From Atopobium massiliense (GTDB lineage Bacteria > Actinomycetota > Coriobacteriia > Coriobacteriales > Atopobiaceae): DNA of 64,000 bases. The notes beneath the pieces are model-generated. The model searched no databases. It was not told the origin of the DNA and saw nothing but the letters and a program-made list of their open reading frames with translations. Both the position numbers and the translations under genes were made by a program. Below are positions 7,631 to 17,200 of this stretch, piece by piece. Each line of letters starts with the position of its first letter. The stretch's first letter is position 1. The stretch is taken from positions 186,001 through 250,000 of the forward strand of contig OPYK01000001.1 in NCBI GenBank assembly GCA_900343135.1, in the 5' to 3' direction.

Positions 7631-8608
7631 TTATGCATCCTTCATCTTAACATCGAGCGCGTCGCGCAAACCGTCACCCAAAAGCGTGAAGGCAAGCACC
7701 GTAGTGAGGATGGCTAAACCGGGCATAATCATAAGCCACGGTTGCGATGCAAGATAGGCCTGACCATCCTGAATCATAACACCCCACGACGGGTCGGGCG
7801 GAATAATACCCATACCCAAGTATGAAAGCGATGCTTCGGTAAGAATAGCACCACCAATATTCATGGTTGAATACACAACAATTGATGCAATGGAGTTGGG
7901 GAAAATATGACGTGCGATGATGCGAACGTCGGATGCACCCATAGAACGCGCAGCATCAACAAAGTCGTTTGATTTAACCGACAAGATTGCCGAACGAAAA
8001 ACACGGGCAATCGATGGCCAACCCAATACACCAATGGCGATAAATACGTTTTGAATACCTGGACCAATAACAGCAAGCATAGCAATAACAAACAAGATGT
8101 ATGGAAATGCCAGGAAGATATCGGCTAGACGCATGATAAGCGTATCAATCCACCCGCCGTAATAGGCAGAAATTGCTCCCATAACAAGACCAATAACGGT
8201 TGAAATAGCAGTAGCAAGAACACCTACAGCAAGTGAAATACGCGAGCCATATACAACACGGCTTAGCACGTCACGGCCGAGCGTATCGGTACCAAACGGG
8301 TGCTCAAGGGTTGGTGGAAGGCGGGAATTTGAACTCATGGTTGCGGTGTTAATAGCAGTTGGCGATCCGAGCATTTGAGATGCCCACAGATCGGCGGTAA
8401 GTGCAATGATTATCATAAAAACAATCCATACAACAGCTGCAATGGCAAGCTTATTGCGACGCAAACGATTCCATGCATCGCCCCACATCGTACGGGTTGC
8501 TGCATGCTCAGGTTCGCTTCCCTCTTTTGGAGCTTGGGCACGCTCTTCTTCAGGCGTATAAATACCAACAGGTTTTAAATCGCGATGAAACGGATTTTTA
8601 AATTTCAT
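7631..8608 (-). CDS. oppC: oligopeptide ABC importer, permease OppC
   Basis: A 325-residue inner-membrane permease of the DppC/OppC family. A ~45-residue charged N-terminal part is followed by a first span (LAIAAVVWIVFMIIIALTA) and then the five-span binding-protein-dependent transport core, with the EAA-like loop VDAARSMGASDVRIIARHIFPN that contacts the ATPases. It also has the typical HPFGTDTLGRDVLSRV segment before the core. I chose ATG 8608 because GGGAGGTG sits seven bases upstream. The longer reading from 8644 would overlap the end of oppB. Confidence 0.94.
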   Translation of the reverse strand: MKFKNPFHRDLKPVGIYTPEEERAQAPKEGSEPEHAATRTMWGDAWNRLRRNKLAIAAVVWIVFMIIIALTADLWASQMLGSPTAINTATMSSNSRLPPTLEHPFGTDTLGRDVLSRVVYGSRISLAVGVLATAISTVIGLVMGAISAYYGGWIDTLIMRLADIFLAFPYILFVIAMLAVIGPGIQNVFIAIGVLGWPSIARVFRSAILSVKSNDFVDAARSMGASDVRIIARHIFPNSIASIVVYSTMNIGGAILTEASLSYLGMGIIPPDPSWGVMIQDGQAYLASQPWLMIMPGLAILTTVLAFTLLGDGLRDALDVKMKDA

Positions 8609-8621
8609 GTAAGGCACCTCC

Positions 8622-9659
8622 CTATTCGCTCTTAGACGAGCCATACCTAATGCGTGGGTCTAGGAAGGCATACGAAATATCAACAAGCAAGTTAATAACC
8701 ATAACTAACACAACGATTACAGTAACCGAGCCCATAACAATGGGCCAGTCGCGTGAGGTAATAGCTCGGTAGGTTTCAAAACCAACACCCGGCCAGTTAA
8801 AAACGGTTTCGGTAAGAATGGCACCCGCCATCATACCACCAAAGTCGAGACCGATATAAGTAACAACGGGGATAAGTGCATTTTTAAGTGCGTGATGCCA
8901 AATAATGGCACGACGACACAAGCCTTTTGCCTTTGCCGTACGGATGTAGTCTTGGTTGAGAACTTCCAAAAGCTGCGAGCGCATAATACGTGCAACGTAG
9001 GCAGTTGAAACCGAAGCCAAGGTAATAGCAGGCAGAATGTAATACATCCAGTCGTCGAAGTCGGCACCCTTACCACCCGTACCAGAAATTGGCAAGAAGA
9101 ACATGCCATCGGTAAGATCTTGCAGGATAACACCGAAGAACAGCTGCAGCAACATACCAAGCCAAAACGCAGGCATAGCTACAAAAATACTGGTAACAAG
9201 CGTAACTGCTATATCGAGGAACGAATATCGTTTAATAGCCGAAATCATACCGGCGCCGATACCCATAATGGCTTCAAGACAAATAGCTACAAGCGCAAGT
9301 GACACCGTATACGGATACCGTTCGAACAATATCTTGGTTACCGGCATGGCACTTTTTTGATATGAAACGCCCAGGTCGCCTTGCAACAGACCGCCAATGT
9401 AAAAAATGTACCGTTTGTACAGTGGCGTAACAATGGTGTTACCATTCTCATCAAAAATCGGCTGTCCGTTGTCGTCGGTTTCAATAAGGTGAAACGACGC
9501 ACGAAGGTTGATTTCTGTTGTTTCATCAAGCTTTTTCTCTCCTGCTAACAGCTTGATTGGATCGCCAGGTACAACATTTTGCAATATAAACAAAATGAGC
9601 GTTACCCCTAAAAACACGGGGATAAACTGGCAGATTCGTTTAATAATGTACCTTCCCAT
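8622..9659 (-). CDS. oppB: oligopeptide ABC importer, permease OppB
   Basis: A 345-residue permease that forms the channel with OppC. It opens with the family's typical MGRYIIKRICQFIPVFLGVT span and NVVPGDP motif. A ~60-residue outer loop (residues ~45-105, DENGNTIVTPLYKR) precedes the transport core, whose EAA loop is YIRTAKAKGLCRRAIIWHHALKN-like. ATG 9659 has AAAGGA upstream; starting at 9764 would add 35 residues that match no family member. The gene lies 232 bp downstream of oppA, behind a strong hairpin, so permease levels should be lower than those of the binding protein. Confidence 0.94.
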   Translation of the reverse strand: MGRYIIKRICQFIPVFLGVTLILFILQNVVPGDPIKLLAGEKKLDETTEINLRASFHLIETDDNGQPIFDENGNTIVTPLYKRYIFYIGGLLQGDLGVSYQKSAMPVTKILFERYPYTVSLALVAICLEAIMGIGAGMISAIKRYSFLDIAVTLVTSIFVAMPAFWLGMLLQLFFGVILQDLTDGMFFLPISGTGGKGADFDDWMYYILPAITLASVSTAYVARIMRSQLLEVLNQDYIRTAKAKGLCRRAIIWHHALKNALIPVVTYIGLDFGGMMAGAILTETVFNWPGVGFETYRAITSRDWPIVMGSVTVIVVLVMVINLLVDISYAFLDPRIRYGSSKSE

Positions 9660-9825
9660 GTACGATATCCTTTGATCGTCCAATACATTGCCATCTTGCG
9701 TGTTATTAATTTGGTAATTAATGCAACACAATGAATAGATAGCCGTATTTATAGTATATACCATGCATAACTGAGCTATGTTAACTGTTTGTTACATATT
9801 CATTACCTGAGCGCAAAACGTGCTT

Positions 9826-9863
9826 TTTTACTCAAACGGAGGATCACCTAAGTGACCCTCCGT
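9826..9863 (-). terminator. oppA-oppB intercistronic hairpin, partial terminator
   Basis: On the minus strand a 12-position stem (11 paired, ACGGAGGGTCAC with GTGATCCTCCGT) closes a 4-base loop at 9863-9836, followed by TTTGAGT rather than an unbroken T-run. It sits 28 bases after oppA. Such imperfect terminators commonly let binding protein be made in excess over permease. Confidence 0.7.
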
Positions 9864-9891
9864 TACTGTGTAGCATATGTTAAGCGAAGCG

Positions 9892-11541
9892 TTATGCCTT
9901 AAGTTCGAGGTTCACGTAGTCGCCCTTGCTCTGCGGGTTGAAGAAGAAGCTTTGAATCTTGCTTGATCCAACCTGGTTGTGCGAGTAGTACATAATAGGA
10001 ATTACTGGGCAGTCTTCAGCAATCTGAGCGTTAATCTTGCGGTATGCAGCTTTGCGCTCCTCGGTATCCTTAACGGAACGTGCTTGCTCAAGAGCCTTGT
10101 CAACTTCGGGGTTAACGTACTTCTCGTAGTTGTTCTCTGCAGTACTATAGAATGCAGGGTACAGGAAGTTGTCGAGCGTTGGATAGTCGGCAACCCAACC
10201 CAAACGTGCAATCTGGAACGTGCCCTCTTGCAACTTGGAGAGGTATGCAGCCCACTCAAGAGTGTCTTGCTTTACGTTAAGACCAATGTCCTTAAGATCC
10301 TGCTGGATAGACGACATAATGTCTTCGTGTCCACCACCGGAGTTGTAAGAAATGGTAATTTCTTTACCTGCAAGACCATTGTCTTCAAGAAGTTTCTTAG
10401 CAGCTTCTTTGTCGTACTTGCAGTATTTCCAAGCGCTAAATGGATCGTTGTCCAAAATAGGAGGAATGAAGCTTGTTGCAGGCTGACGAATACCTTCGAA
10501 CAGCGTGTCAACAATGTTACGACGGTTAATACCAAGCGACAGTGCACGACGGAGCACAGGATTCTTCATCAGCGGGTCGTTAAGGTTAAGAATCAGGTAG
10601 TAAATAGACATCTGAGCACCGGTGATAACCTGCTTGTCGGGGGTAACGGTGTAACCATCTACCGACTGACCATATTTGTCAACAAGCTCTTTAATACGAC
10701 CGGATGGAATTGGGCAGAAGTCGATATTGCCAGCTTCAAACTCACGGAATGCCGTCTTAGGATCTTTTTGAATTGAGAAGATAATGCCATCAACTTTTGG
10801 CTTTGCCTGACCGTAGTAGTCGTCAAAACGCTTAACAGCAATCTTCTGACCGCTTTCCCATTTACCGTCCATTTGGAAAGGACCGTTACCAATAGGTGCA
10901 AGCAAGAAATCGTCTGGATTATCAAGAGCAGCCTGAGGTACTGGCACTAATGGGTTTGAAGCAGTTACGTAGTCGAAGTCGAACGAAGGAGCCGAAAGTT
11001 TAACAACAAATGTGTTGTCGTCGGGGCAGGTTAAACCCTTAAGTTCGTCTGCTTTACCTTCGTGGAATTCTTTAAAGCCATCTACTGAAGAAAGGTGGAA
11101 TGAAACTTGTGATGGTTTTGCCATCTTAGGCGAAACAACACGCTCCCAACCACGTTTCCATGCTTTTGCGTCAACAGGATCGCCATTGTGGAATTTAGCG
11201 CCTTTTACCAAGTGGAAGGTGTACTGAGTACCGTCGTCACTAACTTCGTAAGACTCGCATGCCATTGGCACAATCTTGTGAGTTTTCCAGTCGTATGCAG
11301 TAAGTGAATCGAACAATGAGATTTCTACTGCACTACCTTCAGATTCTTGACAGTTGTAAGGGTCAATGCAAACAGGTTCCGAAATGAAATATTTAAGAGT
11401 ACCGCCAGTTTTGGCGCCGCCCCCCTTGCTATCTGACGAACCGGATTTTTTACCACAACCTGCAAGAGCTGCAAGAGCTGTAGCGGCAATGGATCCTGAT
11501 ACAAAACTACGACGACCCATCATAAATTTTCCGTCTGCCAT
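9892..11541 (-). CDS. oppA: oligopeptide-binding lipoprotein OppA
   Basis: A 549-residue extracellular binding protein (SBP_bac_5 family) that delivers peptides to OppBC. The signal peptide carries a twin arginine (MGRRSFVSG, Arg10-Arg11) before the hydrophobic stretch and ends in a lipobox ALAGC with the lipid-anchored Cys29. This suggests Tat export of a folded lipoprotein, though the motif is weaker than the full consensus. A Gly/Ser/Lys linker follows. Family hallmarks include YTFHLVKGAKFHNGDPVDAK and the W-containing lobe 2. ATG 11541 has AGGAGG six bases upstream. It is the first gene of oppABCDF. The upstream region carries a long AT-rich palindrome that may be its operator. Confidence 0.95.
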   Translation of the reverse strand: MADGKFMMGRRSFVSGSIAATALAALAGCGKKSGSSDSKGGGAKTGGTLKYFISEPVCIDPYNCQESEGSAVEISLFDSLTAYDWKTHKIVPMACESYEVSDDGTQYTFHLVKGAKFHNGDPVDAKAWKRGWERVVSPKMAKPSQVSFHLSSVDGFKEFHEGKADELKGLTCPDDNTFVVKLSAPSFDFDYVTASNPLVPVPQAALDNPDDFLLAPIGNGPFQMDGKWESGQKIAVKRFDDYYGQAKPKVDGIIFSIQKDPKTAFREFEAGNIDFCPIPSGRIKELVDKYGQSVDGYTVTPDKQVITGAQMSIYYLILNLNDPLMKNPVLRRALSLGINRRNIVDTLFEGIRQPATSFIPPILDNDPFSAWKYCKYDKEAAKKLLEDNGLAGKEITISYNSGGGHEDIMSSIQQDLKDIGLNVKQDTLEWAAYLSKLQEGTFQIARLGWVADYPTLDNFLYPAFYSTAENNYEKYVNPEVDKALEQARSVKDTEERKAAYRKINAQIAEDCPVIPIMYYSHNQVGSSKIQSFFFNPQSKGDYVNLELKA

Positions 11542-11668
11542 GGTACCTCCTATACGAGTACTACTTAACTATGCCAACAACAATGTGTATGAATACGTTG
11601 GATGTATTCGTTAGTGGTATTGTGCATGAATATGCACAAGAATGCAAAGAGATAGGAAGTATGTTAAC

Positions 11669-11704
11669 AAATATGAAATAATTTCCGCGAAAATTATCAT
11701 ATTT
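11669..11704. promoter_or_regulatory. candidate operator: nested palindrome upstream of oppA
   Basis: Two nested inverted repeats share one centre. ATAATTT (11678-11684) pairs with AAATTAT (11691-11697) around CCGCGA, and outside them AAATATG (11669-11675) pairs with CATATTT (11698-11704). It lies 128 bases before the oppA start. Symmetry of this length in a 490-bp intergenic region suggests a dimeric repressor site. Apart from this and the rpsA terminator I see nothing else in 11542-12033. Confidence 0.45.
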
Positions 11705-11914
11705 AAGTATGAATGCCCTGATTATGTGCATTAATGCATGTATTGGCCATACGTATGCATTCAGACGTGTTTGGGCTGGTACAGAGCGTGCACAGTGTGC
11801 CCTGCGGTGGTAACCCACATGCAAGTGGTATTAGCCGCTACACATGGTATGAGCCGGCATTGGCGCTGCAGCTGCAGCCGGCACGGTATACACGTGGACA
11901 ACAAGCTGTACCGA

Positions 11915-11948
11915 TAAAAAAACGAGGACTGCATGATACAGTCCTCGT
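11915..11948 (-). terminator. terminator of rpsA
   Basis: A perfect 10-bp stem (ACGAGGACTG with CAGTCCTCGT, 7-base loop) is followed on the minus strand by T6-7. It lies 86 bases beyond the rpsA stop. Confidence 0.9.
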
Positions 11949-12033
11949 CTTATATTCATTACACGGGCGTGTGTTCGTATAGACGACCACGCGCATAATG
12001 TGCACGCATGCCTTCAGCAGGCACTGTGCGCGT

Positions 12034-13209
12034 TTAAGCTTCGGCTTCTTCGCTTGCAGGTGCTTCTTCTGCCTCAGGAGCAGCTTCGGCAGCCTCGTCG
12101 TCTTGACCAAGCGTTTCTGCAGCAGCCTTCATAGAAAGAGAGATGCGACGACGCTCAAGGTCGACTTCCATGACCTTAACTTGTACGGTGTCGCCAACCT
12201 TGCATACCTGTGCAGGAGCGTCTACGTGCTGTTTGCTCATTTCAGAAATGTGAACCAAGCCCTCAACACCGTCGCCCAAATCAACAAAGGCACCAAAGGT
12301 TACAAGCTTGGTAACTTTACCTTCGATAATAGCGCCGATTGGGTATTTCTTAATAAGTGCACGCCAAGGATCTTCGGTGGTTTGCTTAAGACCAAGGGAG
12401 ATACGCTCACGGTTGAGGTCGACATCAAGAACCTGAACCTCAACTTCCTGACCAACTTTTACAACCTCAGAAGGTTGATTTACATGGTTCCAAGAAAGCT
12501 CAGAGATGTGGATAAGACCATCGATACCACCAAGGTCGACAAATGCACCAAAGTCGACGATAGACGAAACGGTACCTTTGAGCTTCATACCTGGTTTAAG
12601 TTTATCAAGGATCTCAGAACGCTCGGCTTTACGTGCAGCCTCAAGCACAACGCGACGCGAAAGAACAACGTTGTTGCGGTTGCGATCCATTTCGATAACA
12701 CGGCTCTCGATGCGCTCGCCCATAAATGCAGAAAGATCTTTTACACGGCGAAGGTCAACCAAGGATGCAGGCAAGAAACCACGAAGACCGATGTCGAGGA
12801 TAAGACCACCCTTAACAACTTCGATAACTTCACCCTCAACGTTAACGCCAGCTTTGAACTTCTCTTCAACTGCTTTCCATGCACGTTCGTACTCGGCGCG
12901 TTTCTTCGAAAGAATAAGACGACCTTCTTTGTCTTCCTTTTGAAGAACAAGTGCTTCGATGGTGTCGCCCAACGATACGAGATCTTCTGGGTTTACATCT
13001 TTGCGAATGGTAAGCTCGCGAGCAGGAATGACGCCTTCGGATTTAAATCCGATGTCAAGCAAAACCTCATCATGCTCAATTTTGACAACGGTTCCCGTTA
13101 CCAAATCGCCCTCGTCAAAATCGGTGATAGTACCATCGATAAGGCTGTTAAGCTCCTCATCGGACACATCGTCTAACGAGAAGATGGACGAATTTTGAAT
13201 CTCACTCAA
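12034..13209 (-). CDS. rpsA: 30S ribosomal protein S1
   Basis: A 391-residue protein with four S1 RNA-binding domains (roughly residues 35-105, 120-188, 207-275, 292-360), matching the short S1 of actinobacteria and Firmicutes rather than the six-domain E. coli form. Domains 3 and 4 repeat the [19 protein letters not shown] pattern. The tail is a low-complexity acidic stretch rich in Glu and Ala. S1 binds mRNA at the 30S platform and helps initiation. The start is TTG at 13209: AAAGGGG lies seven bases upstream and the first residues MSEIQNSS follow. A palindrome just upstream can pair with that ribosome binding site (see 13217-13240). Confidence 0.96.
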   Translation of the reverse strand: MSEIQNSSIFSLDDVSDEELNSLIDGTITDFDEGDLVTGTVVKIEHDEVLLDIGFKSEGVIPARELTIRKDVNPEDLVSLGDTIEALVLQKEDKEGRLILSKKRAEYERAWKAVEEKFKAGVNVEGEVIEVVKGGLILDIGLRGFLPASLVDLRRVKDLSAFMGERIESRVIEMDRNRNNVVLSRRVVLEAARKAERSEILDKLKPGMKLKGTVSSIVDFGAFVDLGGIDGLIHISELSWNHVNQPSEVVKVGQEVEVQVLDVDLNRERISLGLKQTTEDPWRALIKKYPIGAIIEGKVTKLVTFGAFVDLGDGVEGLVHISEMSKQHVDAPAQVCKVGDTVQVKVMEVDLERRRISLSMKAAAETLGQDDEAAEAAPEAEEAPASEEAEA

Positions 13210-13216
13210 GAGTGGA

Positions 13217-13240
13217 CCCCTTTCAACTACGGGGCCCCGT
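13217..13240 (-). promoter_or_regulatory. rpsA leader hairpin that can hide the ribosome binding site
   Basis: On the minus strand the perfect palindrome ACGGGGCCCCGT (13240-13229) leaves a CCCC that can pair with the GGGG of the rpsA Shine-Dalgarno (13220-13217) across a 10-base loop; GG-CCCC with GGGG-TC gives six pairs, one G-U. This would block initiation and is a possible route for S1 autoregulation. Confidence 0.4.
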
Positions 13241-13381
13241 TACATGACTGGTGCTTATCCGTATGAACGCGAAAACTGCTGTTCATTGCGGGTGGCGTAC
13301 ATGCTCTCGGGGGCCAACAGATACAGGTGCATAGTTGTATGTGCAAGAGCATGTTTCTTGCAATACTCATATGCACGTAAC

Positions 13382-13411
13382 AGATTACCTTGTTATGTAT
13401 GATGATTTCAA
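13382..13411 (-). promoter_or_regulatory. candidate rpsA promoter
   Basis: On the minus strand TTGAAA (13411-13406), an 18-bp spacer and TAATCT (13387-13382). It would give a leader of about 165 nt before the TTG start. Elsewhere in 13210-13541 I see only the leader palindrome and a short TCAGGA/TCCTGA hairpin without a T-run, near 13463. Confidence 0.4.
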
Positions 13412-13541
13412 GGTTTTTTTTGTGAATAGTGCAATTCACCACGATACCATCATGAGCAGCATCAGGAAATCCTGACTGAAGTGCAGCCTGGCATGCGTCT
13501 TGCCTGCATTATGTACGCGCCGCGCACCTGCAGCAATCCCG

Positions 13542-14165
13542 TTAAACGTCAAATGGAAGCGCGCCTGTATGAGCAATATATTCCTGCTCAAATACCTCAT
13601 CTATGAGCTGTGTTTCGCGTGGTGCATCTGCCGCCATCGTGGCCAGCTCATCACAACGCTCATTACCAGCTATACCTGCATGGCCTTTAACCCAGTGATA
13701 ACTAATGGTGTGCTTTTGTGATGCTTCAATAAGACGCTTCCACAAATCGATATTTTTTACCGGCTTTTTGGTGGCGCTCTTCCAACCTTTGCGCTGCCAG
13801 CCCTCTATCCAGTGTTGATTATGCGCGTTTACAACGTAGCTCGAGTCGCTATGAATATCAACAACGCAGGCGCATTTAAGCGTTTCAAGCGCGCGTATTA
13901 CCGCAAGCATTTCCATGCGGTTGTTAGTGGTTAAACGGTAGCCATCATGCAGCTCTCTTGTGTGTAACTCCCCGCGGGCATCGGTGAAATACAGCACCGC
14001 ACCAAAACCGCCAGGCCCTGGATTTCCGCGAGAGGAACCATCCGTCCAAATTGTTACCCGTGGCCTTGCTGCAGGCGCGGGTGCGGGCGCCGCCGCAGGC
14101 GCGACAGACGCCGCGGGTGCGGCGGTGGGCGTTACATGTACCGCAGTGTTTGTAGAAGTATCCAT
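13542..14165 (-). CDS. rnhA: ribonuclease HI
   Basis: A 207-residue enzyme that cuts RNA in RNA-DNA hybrids. The four catalytic acidic residues are visible: Asp in WTDGSSRGNPGPGG, Glu in NNRMEMLAV, Asp in HSDSSYVVN and Asp in GNERCDELA. The basic-protrusion segment WIEGWQRKGWK is present, as in E. coli RNase HI. The first ~35 residues are an Ala/Pro-rich low-complexity tail (PAAAPAPAPAARP) not needed for the fold. I start at ATG 14165; a TTG at 14177 in frame would add four residues. It is read in the same direction as polA, 41 bp behind it, and both enzymes remove RNA primers. Confidence 0.93.
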   Translation of the reverse strand: MDTSTNTAVHVTPTAAPAASVAPAAAPAPAPAARPRVTIWTDGSSRGNPGPGGFGAVLYFTDARGELHTRELHDGYRLTTNNRMEMLAVIRALETLKCACVVDIHSDSSYVVNAHNQHWIEGWQRKGWKSATKKPVKNIDLWKRLIEASQKHTISYHWVKGHAGIAGNERCDELATMAADAPRETQLIDEVFEQEYIAHTGALPFDV

Positions 14166-14206
14166 GCATTCATCCAAATTCTCTAACTAATCACGAGCGT
14201 TATGCA

Positions 14207-17200
14207 TTATTTTGCATCTGCCCAGTTACTTGCATATGAAATATCGGCAATAAGTGGCACGCGCAAGCTCACAACGTGTTCCATAGCATCTTTTACCAGC
14301 TCGCTTAGCGCATCACAATCGGCAGTTGCCACTTCAAAATCGAGTTCGTCGTGAATTTGCAACACAAGATGCGCACGAAGCGACGATGCACGAAGGCGCT
14401 TTTCAACTTCAATCATGGCAAGTTTTATGATATCGGCCGCACTTCCCTGCATCGGGTGATTCATAGCCGTACGCTCGGCAAATGAACGTAGTTGAAAATT
14501 AGAAGCATTAATGTGCTCAATGTGACGCTTGCGCCCGTACATAGTGGGCACATATCCGTGTGCGCGAGCAAATGCCACGCTCTCATCCAAAAACTCGCGA
14601 ACATACGGGTAGACTTCAAAGTACTTATCGATCATTTCTTTTGCAGCGACGCGCGAAATCTTAAGTGACGACGCTAAGCCAAATGCCTGCTGACCATACA
14701 CAATGCCAAAATTAACTGCCTTGGCGCGACTGCGCAATTGAGGAGTAACCGCATCTTGCTCAATACCAAAAATACGTGACGCGGTTGCCGCATGAAAGTC
14801 GGCACCCGAATTAAATGCAGCAATAAGGTGCGGATCTTGGGACAAATGCGCAAGAAGTCGCAGCTCGATTTGCGAATAATCGCAGGTTAAAAATACAGAA
14901 TCGTCAGCAACGGTAAACGCCTTGCGCACCCTGTGTCCAAGCTGCGAGCGCGTAGGTATGTTTTGCAAATTAGGGTCGGAGCTCGAAAGACGCCCTGTAG
15001 CTGCAACCGTTTGATTAAAGGTAGTATGAATACGTCCATCAGGCTTTATTTGTGCAGGCAGCGCATCCAAGTACGTACTTTTAAGCTTGGCGCGCTCACG
15101 ATAGTCCAATATCAATTGCACGCGCTCATCTTGTTTACTAAGCGCCTCCAACGTTTTTGCATTGGTTGAGAAATACCCACGCTTTGTTTTTTTAAGACCT
15201 TTCGTGGGAAGCTGCCATACGTCAAACAACACATGACTAAGCTGCATAGGAGAGTCGATATTAATTGTTTCGCCAATATCGGTGTGAAGTGTGGCAAGCA
15301 TGTGATTTATTTCGCGATTAATTGCCATGGACTGCTCGTGCAAAATGTCTGTATCAACATGAAGACCCGTGCGCTCCATATCCAAAAGCACGCATATAAG
15401 CGGCAATTCTATACCGCAATACACATCATAGCTTTCGTCGAGCATAAGTGCATACATAAGGGGTGCCTGCAGCACACGCTGCGCCTTTGCGCAGGCAAGC
15501 ATTTCGCTCAGCGCCTTTTGATCATCGTCGGTGGCAAAACCGTGCGCGGCAGCGCTGCCAATGGGCTGTTGCGGATACGACGCCACACCAGCATATTGCA
15601 TAAGAAGCTCGTCTACATCGTATGATGCCGCGTCTGAATTAAGCAAATAAGCTGCAAGCTGCGTATCAAATACTGCATCTATAGCACAAGCGGCATAATC
15701 AATGCGGGCAGCACGCGAGCTATCTGCAGGATATACCAGCGAAAAGAGCTGTTTTGCGTCGGAAGTTACCATGCGCGCATGGCTCGATATAAGCTCACAT
15801 ACCACCTCATAGGCGGCGTCATTACAAAAAACACACAGCGCTTTGGACGTTGCACACGCCAAACTGAGCTGAAGCGTAAGCGAAAAGAGTGTTTGAGCAG
15901 CAGTATCTTCATTATTGTGCAGCCTATGCGCAATGCCAATATACTCGCCCGCCTCTGCCGCGCGCATAACTTCGCATTTAGCCTCGTCGCCATACAGCAC
16001 GGACACCTCTTGGCTCATGTGCACTGCAGCATCGCTTGACGTGCGCGCAAGCTGTTGCTTAATCTGCTCTGCGTCGGCGCTGGCTACAGCTGAGCTGTGC
16101 GTTTCTAAAGACGAACGTATTTCTGCTGTAGAGCGAACCGTTTCTGCGATTGCGCGCACCATAGCAGAAAATGCATTGTGTAAAGAAGCATCGGCTTGTT
16201 CTTTGCGGCACGATGAATCGCTCCCAGATGAATCACTGGCTTTTGCCGTGGTATGCTGCGGTGCATCCTGCGCTACGTTATCTGCGTTGCTATCCTTAGC
16301 TGCATTATCGCTGTGTGCAGCCGCACGTACAGCTACGGCTATGCTTTGCTGTGCATACGTTTTTCGCAGTGCTTGTGCATGCCGTGCCATAAGCCCAGCT
16401 ATATCCATGGTTTTTGTGCGTTCATCAAGATGAATGAGCTTAGTTGTAAGACTTGTAAACCCAAGCGCAAGAAATGCCTGCGCAACACGTTCGCAATCAA
16501 AATTGGGAAATGCACAGCGCTCAATAGCAAAATCCAAGGGAGCATCGGTGCGAATGGTGGCGAGCTTTTTGGAAAGACGCGCGTCGTCAATGTGAGCACG
16601 CAAGCTTTCACCCATTTTACCTGGCACTTCATCGGCGTGTGCTAGTACCGCTTCAAGGTTACCATACTGCACAATGAGCTGAGCTGCGCGTTTTGGACCT
16701 ATGCCCGGCACACCGGGAATATTATCCGACGTGTCACCTTTAAGTCCGTAAAAATCGGGCACAAGCTGCGGCGTTATACCGTGATACAAATCATCAACGT
16801 CCTCTGGTGTCATCATTGTCACATCGGTTACACCTTTTTTGGTTGAAACAACCGTAACGCTATCAGAAGCAAGCTGATAGATATCGCGGTCGCCTGTGAA
16901 AAGCATCATCGAAAAACCGCTGTCAGATCCTTGTTTTGCAAGTGTACCAAGAATGTCGTCGCCTTCCCAGCCTGCAAGCTCACAAACGGGAATGTTAAGC
17001 GCAGAAAGCAGCTCTTTTACCATAGGAAATTGCTCATGCAAGCTCGGATCCATGGGCGGGCGCTGCGCTTTGTATTTTTCGTACATATCAATGCGTATCT
17101 GGGGTTTTCCTTTATCAAACGCGCAAATAATGCCGTTTGGAGTGAACGTGCGATACATTTTGATAAGCATATTAAAAAAGCCCAAAAGTGCATTTGTAGC

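Noticed and set aside
9979-10776. 265-codon open frame opposite oppA
   Set aside because: It lies wholly within a clear lipoprotein gene and its composition is that of a reverse-strand shadow.
11998-13176. 392-codon open frame opposite rpsA
   Set aside because: It mirrors the complete four-domain S1 gene; its translation has no family features and it lacks a ribosome binding site.
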